A program made the position numbers and the translations under genes. The notes under the pieces were generated by a model. The model had not been told where the DNA came from. It ran no database searches and saw nothing but the letters and a program-made list of their open reading frames with translations. DNA of 64,000 bases from Oscillospiraceae bacterium (GTDB taxonomy: Bacteria > Bacillota > Clostridia > Oscillospirales > Oscillospiraceae), in NCBI GenBank assembly GCA_020025305.1, contig JAHHSG010000002.1, positions 1 to 64,000 of the forward strand, in the 5' to 3' direction. Of the stretch, positions 6,724 to 14,403 are shown piece by piece (position 1 is the first letter of the stretch; every line of letters begins with the position of its first letter).

Positions 6724-9231
6724 ATGACACAGTATCATGTCACCGGCATGAGCTGTGCCGCCTGTTCTGCCAGCGTGGAAAAGGCGGTGCAAGCGGTGCC
6801 GGGTGTAGAGAGCTGCTCTGTCAGCCTTTTGACCAACTCCATGAGCGTGGAGGGCAGCGCCTCCACCGCCGACATTGTGGCCGCCGTAGAGAAAGCAGGC
6901 TACGGCGCTTCGGAGAAGGGGACAGAAAGGACTCCTGAGGCACCGGAGATGGATGCGCTGCAAGATCACGAAACGCCCATCCTCAAGCGGCGCCTCATCT
7001 CTTCCGTCGGCTTTTTGGTGGTACTCATGTACTTCTCCATGGGCCATATGTGGGGGCTGCCGCTGCCATCGTTCCTGGCGCATAACCCGGTGGCGCTGGG
7101 ACTCATTCAACTGCTGCTCAGCGGCATCGTCATGGTCATTAACCAGAAATTCTTTATCAGCGGTTGCCGGGGGCTAATCCACGGCGCACCTAATATGGAC
7201 ACGCTGGTGGCGCTGGGTGCCGGTGCTTCCTTCCTCTACAGCACGGCCGCCCTTTTTTATATGAGCCACTTACAATCCACGGGACAGATGGAGGCCGCCC
7301 ACAGTCTTGTCCACGAGTTCTACTTTGAGTCCGCTGCCATGATTTTGGCCCTCATTACGGTGGGTAAGATGCTGGAGGCCCGCTCCAAGGGCCGCACCAC
7401 CGATGCTTTGAAGAGTTTGCTGCGTCTCTCTCCCCAGACCGCCACGGTCATCCGGGAGGGGAAGGAGACGGAGGTTCCGGTCTCGCAGGTGCGTCCCGGC
7501 GATCTCTTTACCGTACGTCCCGGGGAACACGTGCCGGTGGACGGCACCGTGTTGGAAGGCGAGTCGGCCGTGGACGAGAGCGCCCTCACCGGCGAGAGTA
7601 TCCCGGTGGATAAAGCTGTGGGGGACGGTGTCTCTGCCGCTACGGTAAATCGCTCCGGCTTTCTGCGCTGCCAAGCCACCCGTGTGGGACAGGATACCAC
7701 CCTCTCCCAGATCATCCGTATGGTCAGCGATGCCGCAGCCACCAAGGCTCCCATCGCCAAGATTGCCGACAAGGTATCCGGCGTCTTTGTGCCCATCGTC
7801 ATTGCCATTGCCGTCATCACCATTGCCGCATGGCTGATGGCAGGGCAGAGCATAGGGTTTGCACTGGCCCGAGGTATCTCTGTCCTTGTGATCAGCTGCC
7901 CCTGTGCACTGGGACTTGCCACGCCCGTTGCCATCATGGTGGGCAGCGGCAAGGGCGCCAAGCACGGAATTCTTTTTAAAACCGCCGTCTCTCTGGAGGA
8001 GGCAGGCAAAGTGGACACGGTGGTTCTGGACAAGACCGGCACCATCACCCAAGGGCAGCCCACGGTGACCGATCTGGTACCGGCAGAGGGCATCAGCGAA
8101 GAGAGCCTGCTCTCTCTGGCGCTGGCGCTGGAGCACCGCAGTGAGCATCCGCTGGCCCGGGCCATTTTGGACAAGGGCAAAACCACCGGTCTGGAGCCCC
8201 AAGAGGTAGAGCAATTCCGCATCCTGCCCGGCAACGGCGTTTCCGCCATGCTGGAGGGAGAACCTCTGCTGGGCGGCAGCATGGACTTTATGGCAAGGGA
8301 AGTGCCTATCTCTTCTAAAATGCAGCAGCGGGCCACCGCTCTGGCCGAGGACGGCAAGACGCCTTTGCTCTTTGCCAGGGGCACACAACTGCTGGGGATC
8401 ATCGCCGTAGCAGACGTGATCCGTGCCGACAGCCCTCAGGCCATCCGGGAGCTTCAAAACATGGGCATCCGCGTGGTGATGCTCACCGGCGACAACCCCC
8501 GCACCGCCAATGCCATCGGCCGTCAGGCCGGTGTAGATGAGGTGATTGCCGGAGTGCTTCCCGACGGGAAGGAGGCCACGGTGCGTACCCTGCAAAAGAA
8601 GGGCAAGGTGGCCATGGTTGGCGACGGCATCAACGACGCACCTGCACTGACCCGGGCCAATATCGGCATTGCCATTGGCGCCGGTGCCGATGTGGCGGTA
8701 GACGCCGCCGACATCGTTTTGATGAAGAGCCGCCTGCTGGACGTGCCTGCCGCCATCCGCTTGAGCCGCGCTACCCTGCGCATCGTCCACGAGAACCTTT
8801 TCTGGGCATTCATCTACAACACCATCGGCATTCCGCTGGCCGCCGGAGTGTTCATTTCCGCTCTGGGCTGGCAGCTGCAGCCCATGTTCGGCGCCGCCGC
8901 CATGAGCCTATCCAGCTTTTGTGTGGTATCCAATGCCCTGCGGCTCAATCTTATTGACGTTTATCATTCCCATCGGGATCATAAAAGAAAATCACCAGAA
9001 AAACAACAGGAGGAACCCATCATGAAAAAGACACTGCATATTGAAGGTATGATGTGCGGCCATTGCGAGGCCCGGGTACAAAAGGCGCTGGAGGCTATCA
9101 GCGAGGTGGCCTGCGCAGAGGTGAGCCACACCGCCGGCACTGCTGTGGTATCTCTGAACGCTCCCGTATCCGACGAGACCCTGAAGGCTGCCGTGGAGGC
9201 ACAGGACTATCCTGTCACCTCCATTGAATAA
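6724..9231 (+). CDS. copA: Cu(I)-exporting P1B-type ATPase with C-terminal CopZ domain
   Basis: An 835-residue ATPase that pumps Cu(I) out of the cytoplasm. It has an N-terminal metal-binding domain with GMSCAAC (Cys11, Cys14), then membrane helices. The Cu-translocating motif CPC is at residues 392-394, the phosphorylation motif DKTGT at 436-440, SEHPLARA follows in the N-domain, and GDGINDAP in the hinge. After the last helices a basic linker leads to a second metal-binding domain from residue 767 (GMMCGHC, Cys778 and Cys781) that resembles a complete CopZ chaperone. Two HMA domains at opposite ends is an unusual layout. The GTG five codons upstream lies inside the AAAGGAG ribosome site, so the ATG at 6724 is used. 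It follows csoR under the same promoter. Confidence 0.94.
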   Translation: MTQYHVTGMSCAACSASVEKAVQAVPGVESCSVSLLTNSMSVEGSASTADIVAAVEKAGYGASEKGTERTPEAPEMDALQDHETPILKRRLISSVGFLVVLMYFSMGHMWGLPLPSFLAHNPVALGLIQLLLSGIVMVINQKFFISGCRGLIHGAPNMDTLVALGAGASFLYSTAALFYMSHLQSTGQMEAAHSLVHEFYFESAAMILALITVGKMLEARSKGRTTDALKSLLRLSPQTATVIREGKETEVPVSQVRPGDLFTVRPGEHVPVDGTVLEGESAVDESALTGESIPVDKAVGDGVSAATVNRSGFLRCQATRVGQDTTLSQIIRMVSDAAATKAPIAKIADKVSGVFVPIVIAIAVITIAAWLMAGQSIGFALARGISVLVISCPCALGLATPVAIMVGSGKGAKHGILFKTAVSLEEAGKVDTVVLDKTGTITQGQPTVTDLVPAEGISEESLLSLALALEHRSEHPLARAILDKGKTTGLEPQEVEQFRILPGNGVSAMLEGEPLLGGSMDFMAREVPISSKMQQRATALAEDGKTPLLFARGTQLLGIIAVADVIRADSPQAIRELQNMGIRVVMLTGDNPRTANAIGRQAGVDEVIAGVLPDGKEATVRTLQKKGKVAMVGDGINDAPALTRANIGIAIGAGADVAVDAADIVLMKSRLLDVPAAIRLSRATLRIVHENLFWAFIYNTIGIPLAAGVFISALGWQLQPMFGAAAMSLSSFCVVSNALRLNLIDVYHSHRDHKRKSPEKQQEEPIMKKTLHIEGMMCGHCEARVQKALEAISEVACAEVSHTAGTAVVSLNAPVSDETLKAAVEAQDYPVTSIE
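9022..9231 (+). CDS. copZ: Possible internally initiated CopZ copper chaperone, in frame within copA
   Basis: The last 69 codons of copA make a full-length CopZ-like protein: beta-alpha-beta-beta-alpha-beta pattern with the Cu(I) motif GMMCGHC (Cys12 and Cys15). Its ATG (9022) is preceded by AGGAGG at 9008-9013 with an ideal 8-nt spacer, although it lies inside the copA reading frame with no stop codon in between. The same mRNA could therefore yield both the long ATPase and free CopZ. Alternatively two formerly separate genes fused when copA lost its stop codon and the ribosome site is a relic. Translation of the short form is an inference. Confidence 0.55.
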   Translation: MKKTLHIEGMMCGHCEARVQKALEAISEVACAEVSHTAGTAVVSLNAPVSDETLKAAVEAQDYPVTSIE

Positions 9232-9251
9232 TTGACAAGGGGCAGAAAAAA

Positions 9252-9276
9252 GCGGCTGCTGCGGCAGCCGCCTTTT
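9252..9276 (+). terminator. Intrinsic terminator after copA
   Basis: GCGGCTGC (9252-9259) pairs with GCAGCCGC (9264-9271) around a 4-nt loop. The stem is preceded by an A-tract and followed by CTTTT. It ends the csoR-copA transcript. Confidence 0.85.
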
Positions 9277-9290
9277 CTCTCTTTACCCCC

Positions 9291-9319
9291 TTGCACCTGC
9301 CATTCCTTTTGTGTATGAT
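9291..9319 (+). promoter_or_regulatory. Predicted sigma-A promoter of the NUDIX gene
   Basis: TTGCAC at 9291-9296, a 17-nt spacer and TATGAT at 9314-9319, directly after the copA terminator. It gives a leader of only about 14 nt before the NUDIX start codon. Confidence 0.65.
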
Positions 9320-9338
9320 CTTGATGGAGGCGATTTCT

Positions 9339-9872
9339 ATGGAACAACTGCGAGACAAAAAAGGTCTGACGGAGGCGGAGGCCATTGCCCAATACCGCGC
9401 CCATGATTATCCCAAACCCGCCATGACGGCAGATATTGTGATCTTCCGGCAGTCAGAGGCGGCCGTGCAGCTGCTGCTGATTCGCCGCGGAGGTCATCCT
9501 TTTCTGGGAAAATGGGCCACCCCCGGCGGCTTTGCCAACGAAAACGAGCCCATTGAAACCACCGCGCGCCGGGAATTGGAGGAGGAGACAGGTGTCCGAG
9601 GTCTGCCTTTGCAGCTGGTGGACGTTTTCAGCGCCCCAGGGCGCGACCCCCGTGGCTGGACAGTCTCCGTAGCCTTTTGCGCCGTAGTACAAGGAGAACT
9701 GGCTGTACAGGCAGGGGACGATGCCGACGACGCCGTTTGGTTTACCCTGCACCGGCAAGGTGACAGCTTCCTTTTGACGGCAGGTGACATCCTCCTGCGC
9801 CCGGAGGATCTGGCCTTTGACCACGGTGAGATTTTAAAAAAGGCGCTGCCATGCGCCAAGATACAGCTTTGA
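9339..9872 (+). CDS. NUDIX hydrolase
   Basis: A 177-residue hydrolase of nucleoside-diphosphate-linked substrates. The NUDIX box is complete: a Gly-Gly, Glu after five residues, then ARRELEEETGV, which supplies the REUXEEXGU metal-binding signature. The upstream segment (DIVIFRQ, LLLIRRG, GKWATPGGF) is typical of the ADP-ribose pyrophosphatase-like branch, but the substrate cannot be read from sequence. The ATG at 9339 has GGAGG 8 nt upstream. In-frame starts further upstream overlap the promoter and are rejected. It is a single-gene unit between two terminators. Confidence 0.9.
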   Translation: MEQLRDKKGLTEAEAIAQYRAHDYPKPAMTADIVIFRQSEAAVQLLLIRRGGHPFLGKWATPGGFANENEPIETTARRELEEETGVRGLPLQLVDVFSAPGRDPRGWTVSVAFCAVVQGELAVQAGDDADDAVWFTLHRQGDSFLLTAGDILLRPEDLAFDHGEILKKALPCAKIQL

Positions 9873-9880
9873 CCATTAAC

Positions 9881-9913
9881 AAGACGGCGATTTCCTGTTG
9901 AAATCGCCGTCTT
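9881..9913. terminator. Bidirectional terminator between NUDIX and ABC-F genes
   Basis: A perfect 14-bp stem: AAGACGGCGATTTC (9881-9894) with its complement at 9900-9913 and a 5-nt loop. A T-rich tract follows on the plus strand. It serves the NUDIX gene and perhaps also the convergent ABC-F gene ending at 9976. Confidence 0.85.
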
Positions 9914-9975
9914 TCTGTTTTTTTAGATGACATCATCAAATACGGAGCAGGGAATAGCGAAGATTTTCTTCCTTT

Positions 9976-11754
9976 TTATTCCTTCTGCGCTTCAATCTTC
10001 TCGGCAAGTTCCGTAAGATACATCCAGCGTTCCGTCTTTTCCTCCAGCTGCTGCTCCAGCGCCGCTTGCTGGGACTGCAATTCCTGCAGGCGGACATAGT
10101 CGCTGCCGCAGTCGCTCTGCTGCCGCTGGCACATGGTCAGCTGCTGCTCCAAGGCCGCCAGTTCCTCGTCGATGGTCTCAAACTCCCGCTGCTCCTTATA
10201 GGAAAAGCGCAGCTTCTGCTGCCGGGGCCGCTCCACCGCCGCTTTCGGCTTTTCCACACGGGGCGGCGCCGTCTCCTCCTTGCGCTTGGCGGCCCAGTCC
10301 GACCAGTTGCCCGTATAGCGCAGCACCTGCCCCTCGCCGGTGACCTCAAAGATGGAATCGGCCACCTTATCAAGGAAGAATCGGTCGTGGGACACGGCGA
10401 GAATGGGGCCGGGGAACCCCTGCAAGTAGTCCTCCAGAATGGACAGGGTCATCACGTCCAGATCATTGGTCGGTTCATCCAGCAGCAGCACATTGGGTGC
10501 CTCCATCAGCACCGACAGCAGGTACAGGCGCCGCCGCTCGCCGCCGGAGAGCCGTCCGATGGGCACGGACTGCAGCTGTGTAGGGAACATGAAGCGCTCC
10601 ATCATCTGCTTGGCAGAGAAGGTGCCCTCGTCGGTGCGCACCTCGTCGGCAATGTCATGGATAAAGTCGTAGACCCGCTGGGTCAGATCCAGCTCCCGGC
10701 CTTCCTGGGTAAAGTAGCCGATTTTCACCGTGCTGCCCTGCTCCACCGTGCCTTCGGTGGGTTCCAGCCGCCCGGCAATCAGGTTCAGCAGGGTGGACTT
10801 GCCCGCACCGTTGCGGCCCACGATGCCGATCCGGTCCGTCCGCTGCAGTTGGTAGGAGAAATCCCGGATCACCGTGCGGTCATCAAAGCGCTTGGTCACG
10901 CCCTCCAGTGCGATGATTTTCTTTCCCAGGCGGCTGGATGCCGCCGCCATCTGCACCGTGTCGTCCTGCTCCGGCGCCTCCTGATTCAGCAGCGCTTCAT
11001 AACGCTCGATGCGCTCCTTGGACTTGGTGGAGCGAGCCTTACAGCCCCGCATAATCCACTCCCGTTCCACACGGAGGATGGACTGGCGCTTGCGCTCACT
11101 GGCCTCCGCCATCTCCTGCCGCTGCTCCTTCAATTCCAGATACCGGGAGTAGTTGGCCTCGTAGTGGTAGAGCTTTCCGCGGAAGAGCTCCGTAATATGG
11201 TTGACCACCCGCTCCAAAAAGTAGCGGTCGTGGGTCACCATCACCAGCCCGCCGCGGAAGCGCCGCAGCCAATCCTCCAGCCACGCCGTCATGGCAGCGT
11301 CCAGATGGTTGGTCGGCTCGTCCAGCACCAGCACGTCCGCCGGCTGCAGCAGCGCCGCCGCCAGCGCCACACGCTTGCGCTGTCCCCCGGAGAGGGTCCC
11401 CACTTTTTGGGAGACATCGGTGATGCCCAGCTGATAGAGCATGGTCTTGGCCTCGTATTCGTTGATCTGTCGGAATTCCGGCGACATATGCAAAAACACC
11501 TGCTCGAGCACGGTGGCCGTCTCCTGCATTTCCGGGTTCTGGGGCAGGTAGCTCACCTGCACATTGGGGTTGCGGGAGATCTTTCCCTCGTCCGGCTCCA
11601 CTGCCCCGGCCAACACCCGGAGAAAGGTGGACTTCCCCGTGCCGTTGATGCCGATGATCCCGGTTTTATCCCCCTCATTTAAATAGAAATTCACATCGTC
11701 CAGCAGCTGCCGCATACCGAAGTTGATGGAAATATGTTCTGCTGATAAGAGCAT
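9976..11754 (-). CDS. ABC-F family ATPase, Uup-like
   Basis: A 592-residue soluble protein with two ABC ATPase domains and no membrane segment. Domain 1 has the P-loop GINGTGKST, signature LSGGQRKR and Walker B VLVLDEPTNHLD. Domain 2 has GRNGAGKST, LSGGERRR and LLLDEPTNDLD. A charged inter-domain linker and a C-terminal coiled coil (about residues 520-590, rich in Glu/Gln) follow, which is the layout of Uup. ABC-F proteins act on the ribosome or, for Uup, are linked to DNA and ribosome quality control. Antibiotic-resistance ABC-Fs usually lack this C-terminal coil. AGGAGG lies 5 nt before the ATG. The gene is monocistronic and points toward the NUDIX gene. Confidence 0.92.
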   Translation of the reverse strand: MLLSAEHISINFGMRQLLDDVNFYLNEGDKTGIIGINGTGKSTFLRVLAGAVEPDEGKISRNPNVQVSYLPQNPEMQETATVLEQVFLHMSPEFRQINEYEAKTMLYQLGITDVSQKVGTLSGGQRKRVALAAALLQPADVLVLDEPTNHLDAAMTAWLEDWLRRFRGGLVMVTHDRYFLERVVNHITELFRGKLYHYEANYSRYLELKEQRQEMAEASERKRQSILRVEREWIMRGCKARSTKSKERIERYEALLNQEAPEQDDTVQMAAASSRLGKKIIALEGVTKRFDDRTVIRDFSYQLQRTDRIGIVGRNGAGKSTLLNLIAGRLEPTEGTVEQGSTVKIGYFTQEGRELDLTQRVYDFIHDIADEVRTDEGTFSAKQMMERFMFPTQLQSVPIGRLSGGERRRLYLLSVLMEAPNVLLLDEPTNDLDVMTLSILEDYLQGFPGPILAVSHDRFFLDKVADSIFEVTGEGQVLRYTGNWSDWAAKRKEETAPPRVEKPKAAVERPRQQKLRFSYKEQREFETIDEELAALEQQLTMCQRQQSDCGSDYVRLQELQSQQAALEQQLEEKTERWMYLTELAEKIEAQKE

Positions 11755-11850
11755 AAGCGCCTCCTGCGTATCTTGATCTTTGCGCCTATTCTACCACAGA
11801 TCCCGCCGTTTGACTATGGCCATTCCGTCCGGCGGCCCGCCGCCGTACCC

Positions 11851-12330
11851 TTAGGTATCCAGCACCACACAGTAGAGGGTATCCGTGTCCGCATCGTAGA
11901 CGGCAGCTGTGAAATTGTAGGAGTACCGTGCCAACGCCGCCGGTGCATCCCATGGGTCCGAACTCTGGCTGTGGCGGTCATAGAAGAAGTACCAGCCACG
12001 CTCCACCGCAGGAAGGGACGGCGGCTGTTTTCCCAGCAAATGACAGGCCAAGCGCTCCACCGCCGGGGTCATGGGCAGGGAATGCCAGACGCTGCTTTCT
12101 TGGATTGTCTGCCGTATGCCATCCTCCGGGAACCGGATTGCCCAATAGGCCGCCCCATCGTTTTGAAAGCCGCCGTGGCTATCCTGAAACGCCGTTACCG
12201 TGCCGCCACTCACATCCAGACGCAGCAGCTTGGAAATGGATGGTACACCGCTTGTATCACCGCATCCGGCGGCGCACAGCAGCAAGAGAGCTGCCAGCAG
12301 CGCCGCGCCGTATCTACACGTTTTCCGCAT
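11851..12330 (-). CDS. Small predicted lipoprotein
   Basis: A 159-residue protein with an Arg/Lys N terminus, a Leu/Ala-rich core and the lipobox LCAAGC (Cys at residue 23). The mature region is Trp/Tyr-rich and has no domain I recognise. It overlaps the upstream regulator gene by 17 bp and has GGGAGG 4 nt before its ATG, so translation is coupled. It is the last gene of the DUF2975-XRE-lipoprotein operon and could be an extracytoplasmic partner of that membrane protein, which is inferred from position alone. Confidence 0.75.
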   Translation of the reverse strand: MRKTCRYGAALLAALLLLCAAGCGDTSGVPSISKLLRLDVSGGTVTAFQDSHGGFQNDGAAYWAIRFPEDGIRQTIQESSVWHSLPMTPAVERLACHLLGKQPPSLPAVERGWYFFYDRHSQSSDPWDAPAALARYSYNFTAAVYDADTDTLYCVVLDT

Positions 12331-12547
12331 GTTCCTCCCCCTCTCGATAGGCCAGCAGGTCCCCCGGCTGGCACTCCAGTGCCTGACACAGCTTCACCAG
12401 AGTGGAAATTTTCAGCGCCTTGGCCTTGCCGTTTTTCAGCACGGAGATGTTGGCTATGGTGATACCCACCCGCTCGGCCAGTTCCGTCACGCTCATCTTC
12501 CGCTTGGCCAGCATAACATCAATGTTAAAAATAATCTCGCCTCCCAT
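12314..12547 (-). CDS. XRE-family HTH transcriptional regulator
   Basis: A 77-residue Cro/CI-type regulator that is little more than one helix-turn-helix domain: ERVGITIANISVLKNGKAK is the scanning and recognition helix pair, followed by the typical LVKLCQALECQPGDLL. This short class is habitually encoded next to a DUF2975 membrane protein, as here. AGGAGG 5 nt before the ATG overlaps the TAG stop of the DUF2975 gene, so the pair is translationally coupled. Direct repeats flanking the -35 of the operon promoter make autoregulation likely. Confidence 0.92.
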   Translation of the reverse strand: MGGEIIFNIDVMLAKRKMSVTELAERVGITIANISVLKNGKAKALKISTLVKLCQALECQPGDLLAYREGEEHAENV

Positions 12548-12556
12548 GCGCCCCTC

Positions 12557-13051
12557 CTAAATCGTCCAATCGCTCTGGTCCTGCAGCTCCGCCGCCCGCA
12601 TCACCAGATGAGACAGCGCCGCCGCGGCAACGGCAATGGCCACGCCCAAAAAGACCACCAGCAGCGAAAACAGCACCACAGAAGGGTGGTTCCTGTTGAA
12701 ACACAGCAGTACCACATTTCCCACGAGGAAAAAAACAGCATCCCCGACCGCCAGCGCCGCAATATGGTGCAGCAGCTTTGCATTGGCACGGGAAAAGGAT
12801 TTGTCCGCCCCGATATTTCCGGCAATCTTCCACGCGCACACCCATGCGGCACAGCAGGGAAGAGCTGTGGCCCAGAGGAACAGCAGCCACCACCAGTAGT
12901 AGCTGGGATAGGTGCCCTGCTCCAGCATTGCCTCCAGCAGCATCAGAGAACGACCTGCTCCGGGGATGGCTACTCCGTAGACCAGCACACCGCACAGTGC
13001 CGCGCCCACCAAGATGGCTTTCAGCCATTTTTCGATTCGTTTTTGTTCCAT
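12557..13051 (-). CDS. DUF2975 family membrane protein
   Basis: A 164-residue protein with four predicted membrane helices (about residues 10-30, 52-75, 95-115 and 122-145). Between helices 2 and 3 it carries GADKSFSRANAKLLHHIA, the conserved Phe-Ser-x-x-Asn-Ala loop of DUF2975. It ends in an ELQDQSDWTI tail typical of the family. The biochemical role is unknown. The ATG at 13051 has AAGGAGG upstream, and an earlier in-frame ATG lies within the promoter and is rejected. It heads a three-gene operon with an XRE regulator and a lipoprotein. Confidence 0.9.
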   Translation of the reverse strand: MEQKRIEKWLKAILVGAALCGVLVYGVAIPGAGRSLMLLEAMLEQGTYPSYYWWWLLFLWATALPCCAAWVCAWKIAGNIGADKSFSRANAKLLHHIAALAVGDAVFFLVGNVVLLCFNRNHPSVVLFSLLVVFLGVAIAVAAAALSHLVMRAAELQDQSDWTI

Positions 13052-13082
13052 GCAGCATCCTCCTTGCGTTGTATTTGCCCCC

Positions 13083-13127
13083 ATTATGCTCTGGTTTATA
13101 TCGTATGTCAAGATATTTTTATCGTAT
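13083..13127 (-). promoter_or_regulatory. Promoter and candidate operator of the DUF2975-XRE operon
   Basis: On the minus strand TTGACA (13111-13106), a 17-nt spacer and CATAAT (13088-13083). The octamer TATCGTAT occurs twice on the plus strand, at 13099-13106 and 13120-13127. The two copies are exactly 21 bp apart, two helical turns, and bracket the -35. This fits a dimeric repressor such as the XRE protein of the operon. Confidence 0.6.
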
Positions 13128-13335
13128 CACAATAAAATCAAAGGATAGCAGCAAGCAGAACCTCCTTTCCAGCTAAGGTGCCCGGTGCGTACAGCCGTCC
13201 TCCGCTACAGGGGATCGGGGGAAGATTTCCACAGGGGAGCAGGAAGGATTTTCGCAAGGGACAGAGGGGCTGAAGCGGCTTGGGTTTTTTCAGAGAAATA
13301 CAACCGTTTTTGCCATGCCACTCAGCAATCCACAA
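13128..13335. other. Spacer with no recognised gene
   Basis: About 210 bp between the DUF2975 promoter and the terminator of the downstream alcohol-dehydrogenase paralogue. It holds one partial DnaA-box-like ATTTCCACA near 13228. No open frame with a ribosome site and no stable hairpin was recognised. Confidence 0.4.
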
Positions 13336-13371
13336 AAAAGCATCCCCGCCCCATGGAGCGGAGATGCTTTT
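13336..13371 (-). terminator. Intrinsic terminator of the adhE operon
   Basis: AAAAGCATC (13336-13344) pairs with GATGCTTTT (13363-13371), extended inward by CCGC/GCGG after one mismatch. On the minus strand a run of six T follows. It lies 27 bp beyond the stop codon of the alcohol-dehydrogenase paralogue. Confidence 0.8.
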
Positions 13372-13397
13372 CAACTTTTATTCAGAGATCGTGCTTG

Positions 13398-14312
13398 TCA
13401 TCCGTAGATGGTCTGACAGGCCTCCACCAGTGCGGCGGCATCAGCATAGCCCAGCTTGCGGGCCAGATGGGCAACACGCCCATTGCTCACCAACTCTTGG
13501 GCGGTCATAGGTGCCAGCCGTGTTTCCGCATCAAGGGGCAATGTCACATTGCCATAGGCCGCACCGGCGATACCGGCAGCGTTATGTACGCGCTCCCTGG
13601 CAGCAGGGCAGCCCTCCTCCGCTGCCTGCAAATCCCGCAGGATACAGCCAATGGCCTGATCCAGCAGAGCACCGGTATACTCGCAGCAATCCTCCGCCGC
13701 CAGCGCACGCATGGCCTGTGCCAACGACTTGGCGCCGGCCTGATGCACCTGCCCGGCCGTCATGGATGCCGTGAACATGGCATCCGTACTGGAGATGACG
13801 GGCAGCAGGCACTGGCTGTTCAGCTGCACCAGCTTCCCCTCGTCGTCCCGCAGTACGGCAAAGGGGGAGTTCTGTGCCCCGCTTCCAAAGGAGGTTGCCA
13901 CCAGCGCCAGCTGTGCCTTTTCGCCCGTATGCAGGAGCGTCGGGTCTTTGACGGCGGCAGACAGATCCAGCTGTGGATTTTCATACAGTGCCCATAGTGC
14001 CTTGGCAGCGCTCATGGCGGCACCGCCGCCCACACCGATCAAGAAATCCGGCTTGAACGCCAGAACGGAGGGCAGGGCGGCACGCAGGGCGGCAAAGGCG
14101 GGCACATCGCCCACAGAAAAGTACTCGGCGGTGCGCAGTCCCTGCTTCTCCACCCAACGGATCACAGGCGTGACGATCCCGGCGGTATAGAGGTGCTCAT
14201 CGCTGACCACAAAGGCCCGCTTTGCGTGATATACCTCATTCAGTTCCCGCAGCGCCACCGTATAGGACCCGGTTTTGAAATATACCTTTTTCGGAAGATT
14301 TAACTTATACAT
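13398..14312 (-). CDS. Iron-alcohol-dehydrogenase-like protein lacking metal ligands (probable pseudoenzyme)
   Basis: A 304-residue protein whose first 120 residues align well with the alcohol dehydrogenase half of the adjacent AdhE: LNLPKKVYFKTGSYTVALREL against LQLPKKVYHKTGCTPVALREM, and FLIGVGGGAAMSAAKALWALYENP against VIIAVGGGSAIDTAKIMWIMYENP. The second half is diverged. The Asp-x3-His motif and both His residues of the HK...FHIPHG segment, which bind the catalytic iron, have no counterparts, and the protein is about 100 residues shorter. It probably retains a nucleotide-binding fold without dehydrogenase activity. It lies 91 bp downstream of adhE on the same strand behind a strong hairpin, and its ribosome site is weak. 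The reading frame is intact, so I do not call it a pseudogene. Confidence 0.75.
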   Translation of the reverse strand: MYKLNLPKKVYFKTGSYTVALRELNEVYHAKRAFVVSDEHLYTAGIVTPVIRWVEKQGLRTAEYFSVGDVPAFAALRAALPSVLAFKPDFLIGVGGGAAMSAAKALWALYENPQLDLSAAVKDPTLLHTGEKAQLALVATSFGSGAQNSPFAVLRDDEGKLVQLNSQCLLPVISSTDAMFTASMTAGQVHQAGAKSLAQAMRALAAEDCCEYTGALLDQAIGCILRDLQAAEEGCPAARERVHNAAGIAGAAYGNVTLPLDAETRLAPMTAQELVSNGRVAHLARKLGYADAAALVEACQTIYG

Positions 14313-14336
14313 CAGTCAACCCCATTTCTTTCCGTG

Positions 14337-14359
14337 CCGGGGAAGCCGAGCTTCCCCGG
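14337..14359 (-). other. Stem-loop between adhE and its paralogue
   Basis: CCGGGGAAGC (14337-14346) and its exact complement (14350-14359) enclose a 3-nt loop, a 10-bp GC-rich hairpin. No T-tract follows on the minus strand, so it may be an mRNA-processing or stabilising element, or a partial attenuator that lowers expression of the downstream gene. Confidence 0.6.
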
Positions 14360-14403
14360 TTTCCCCGGCATAAGTGTAAAGGAGTGTAACAAGATATGTA
14401 GGC

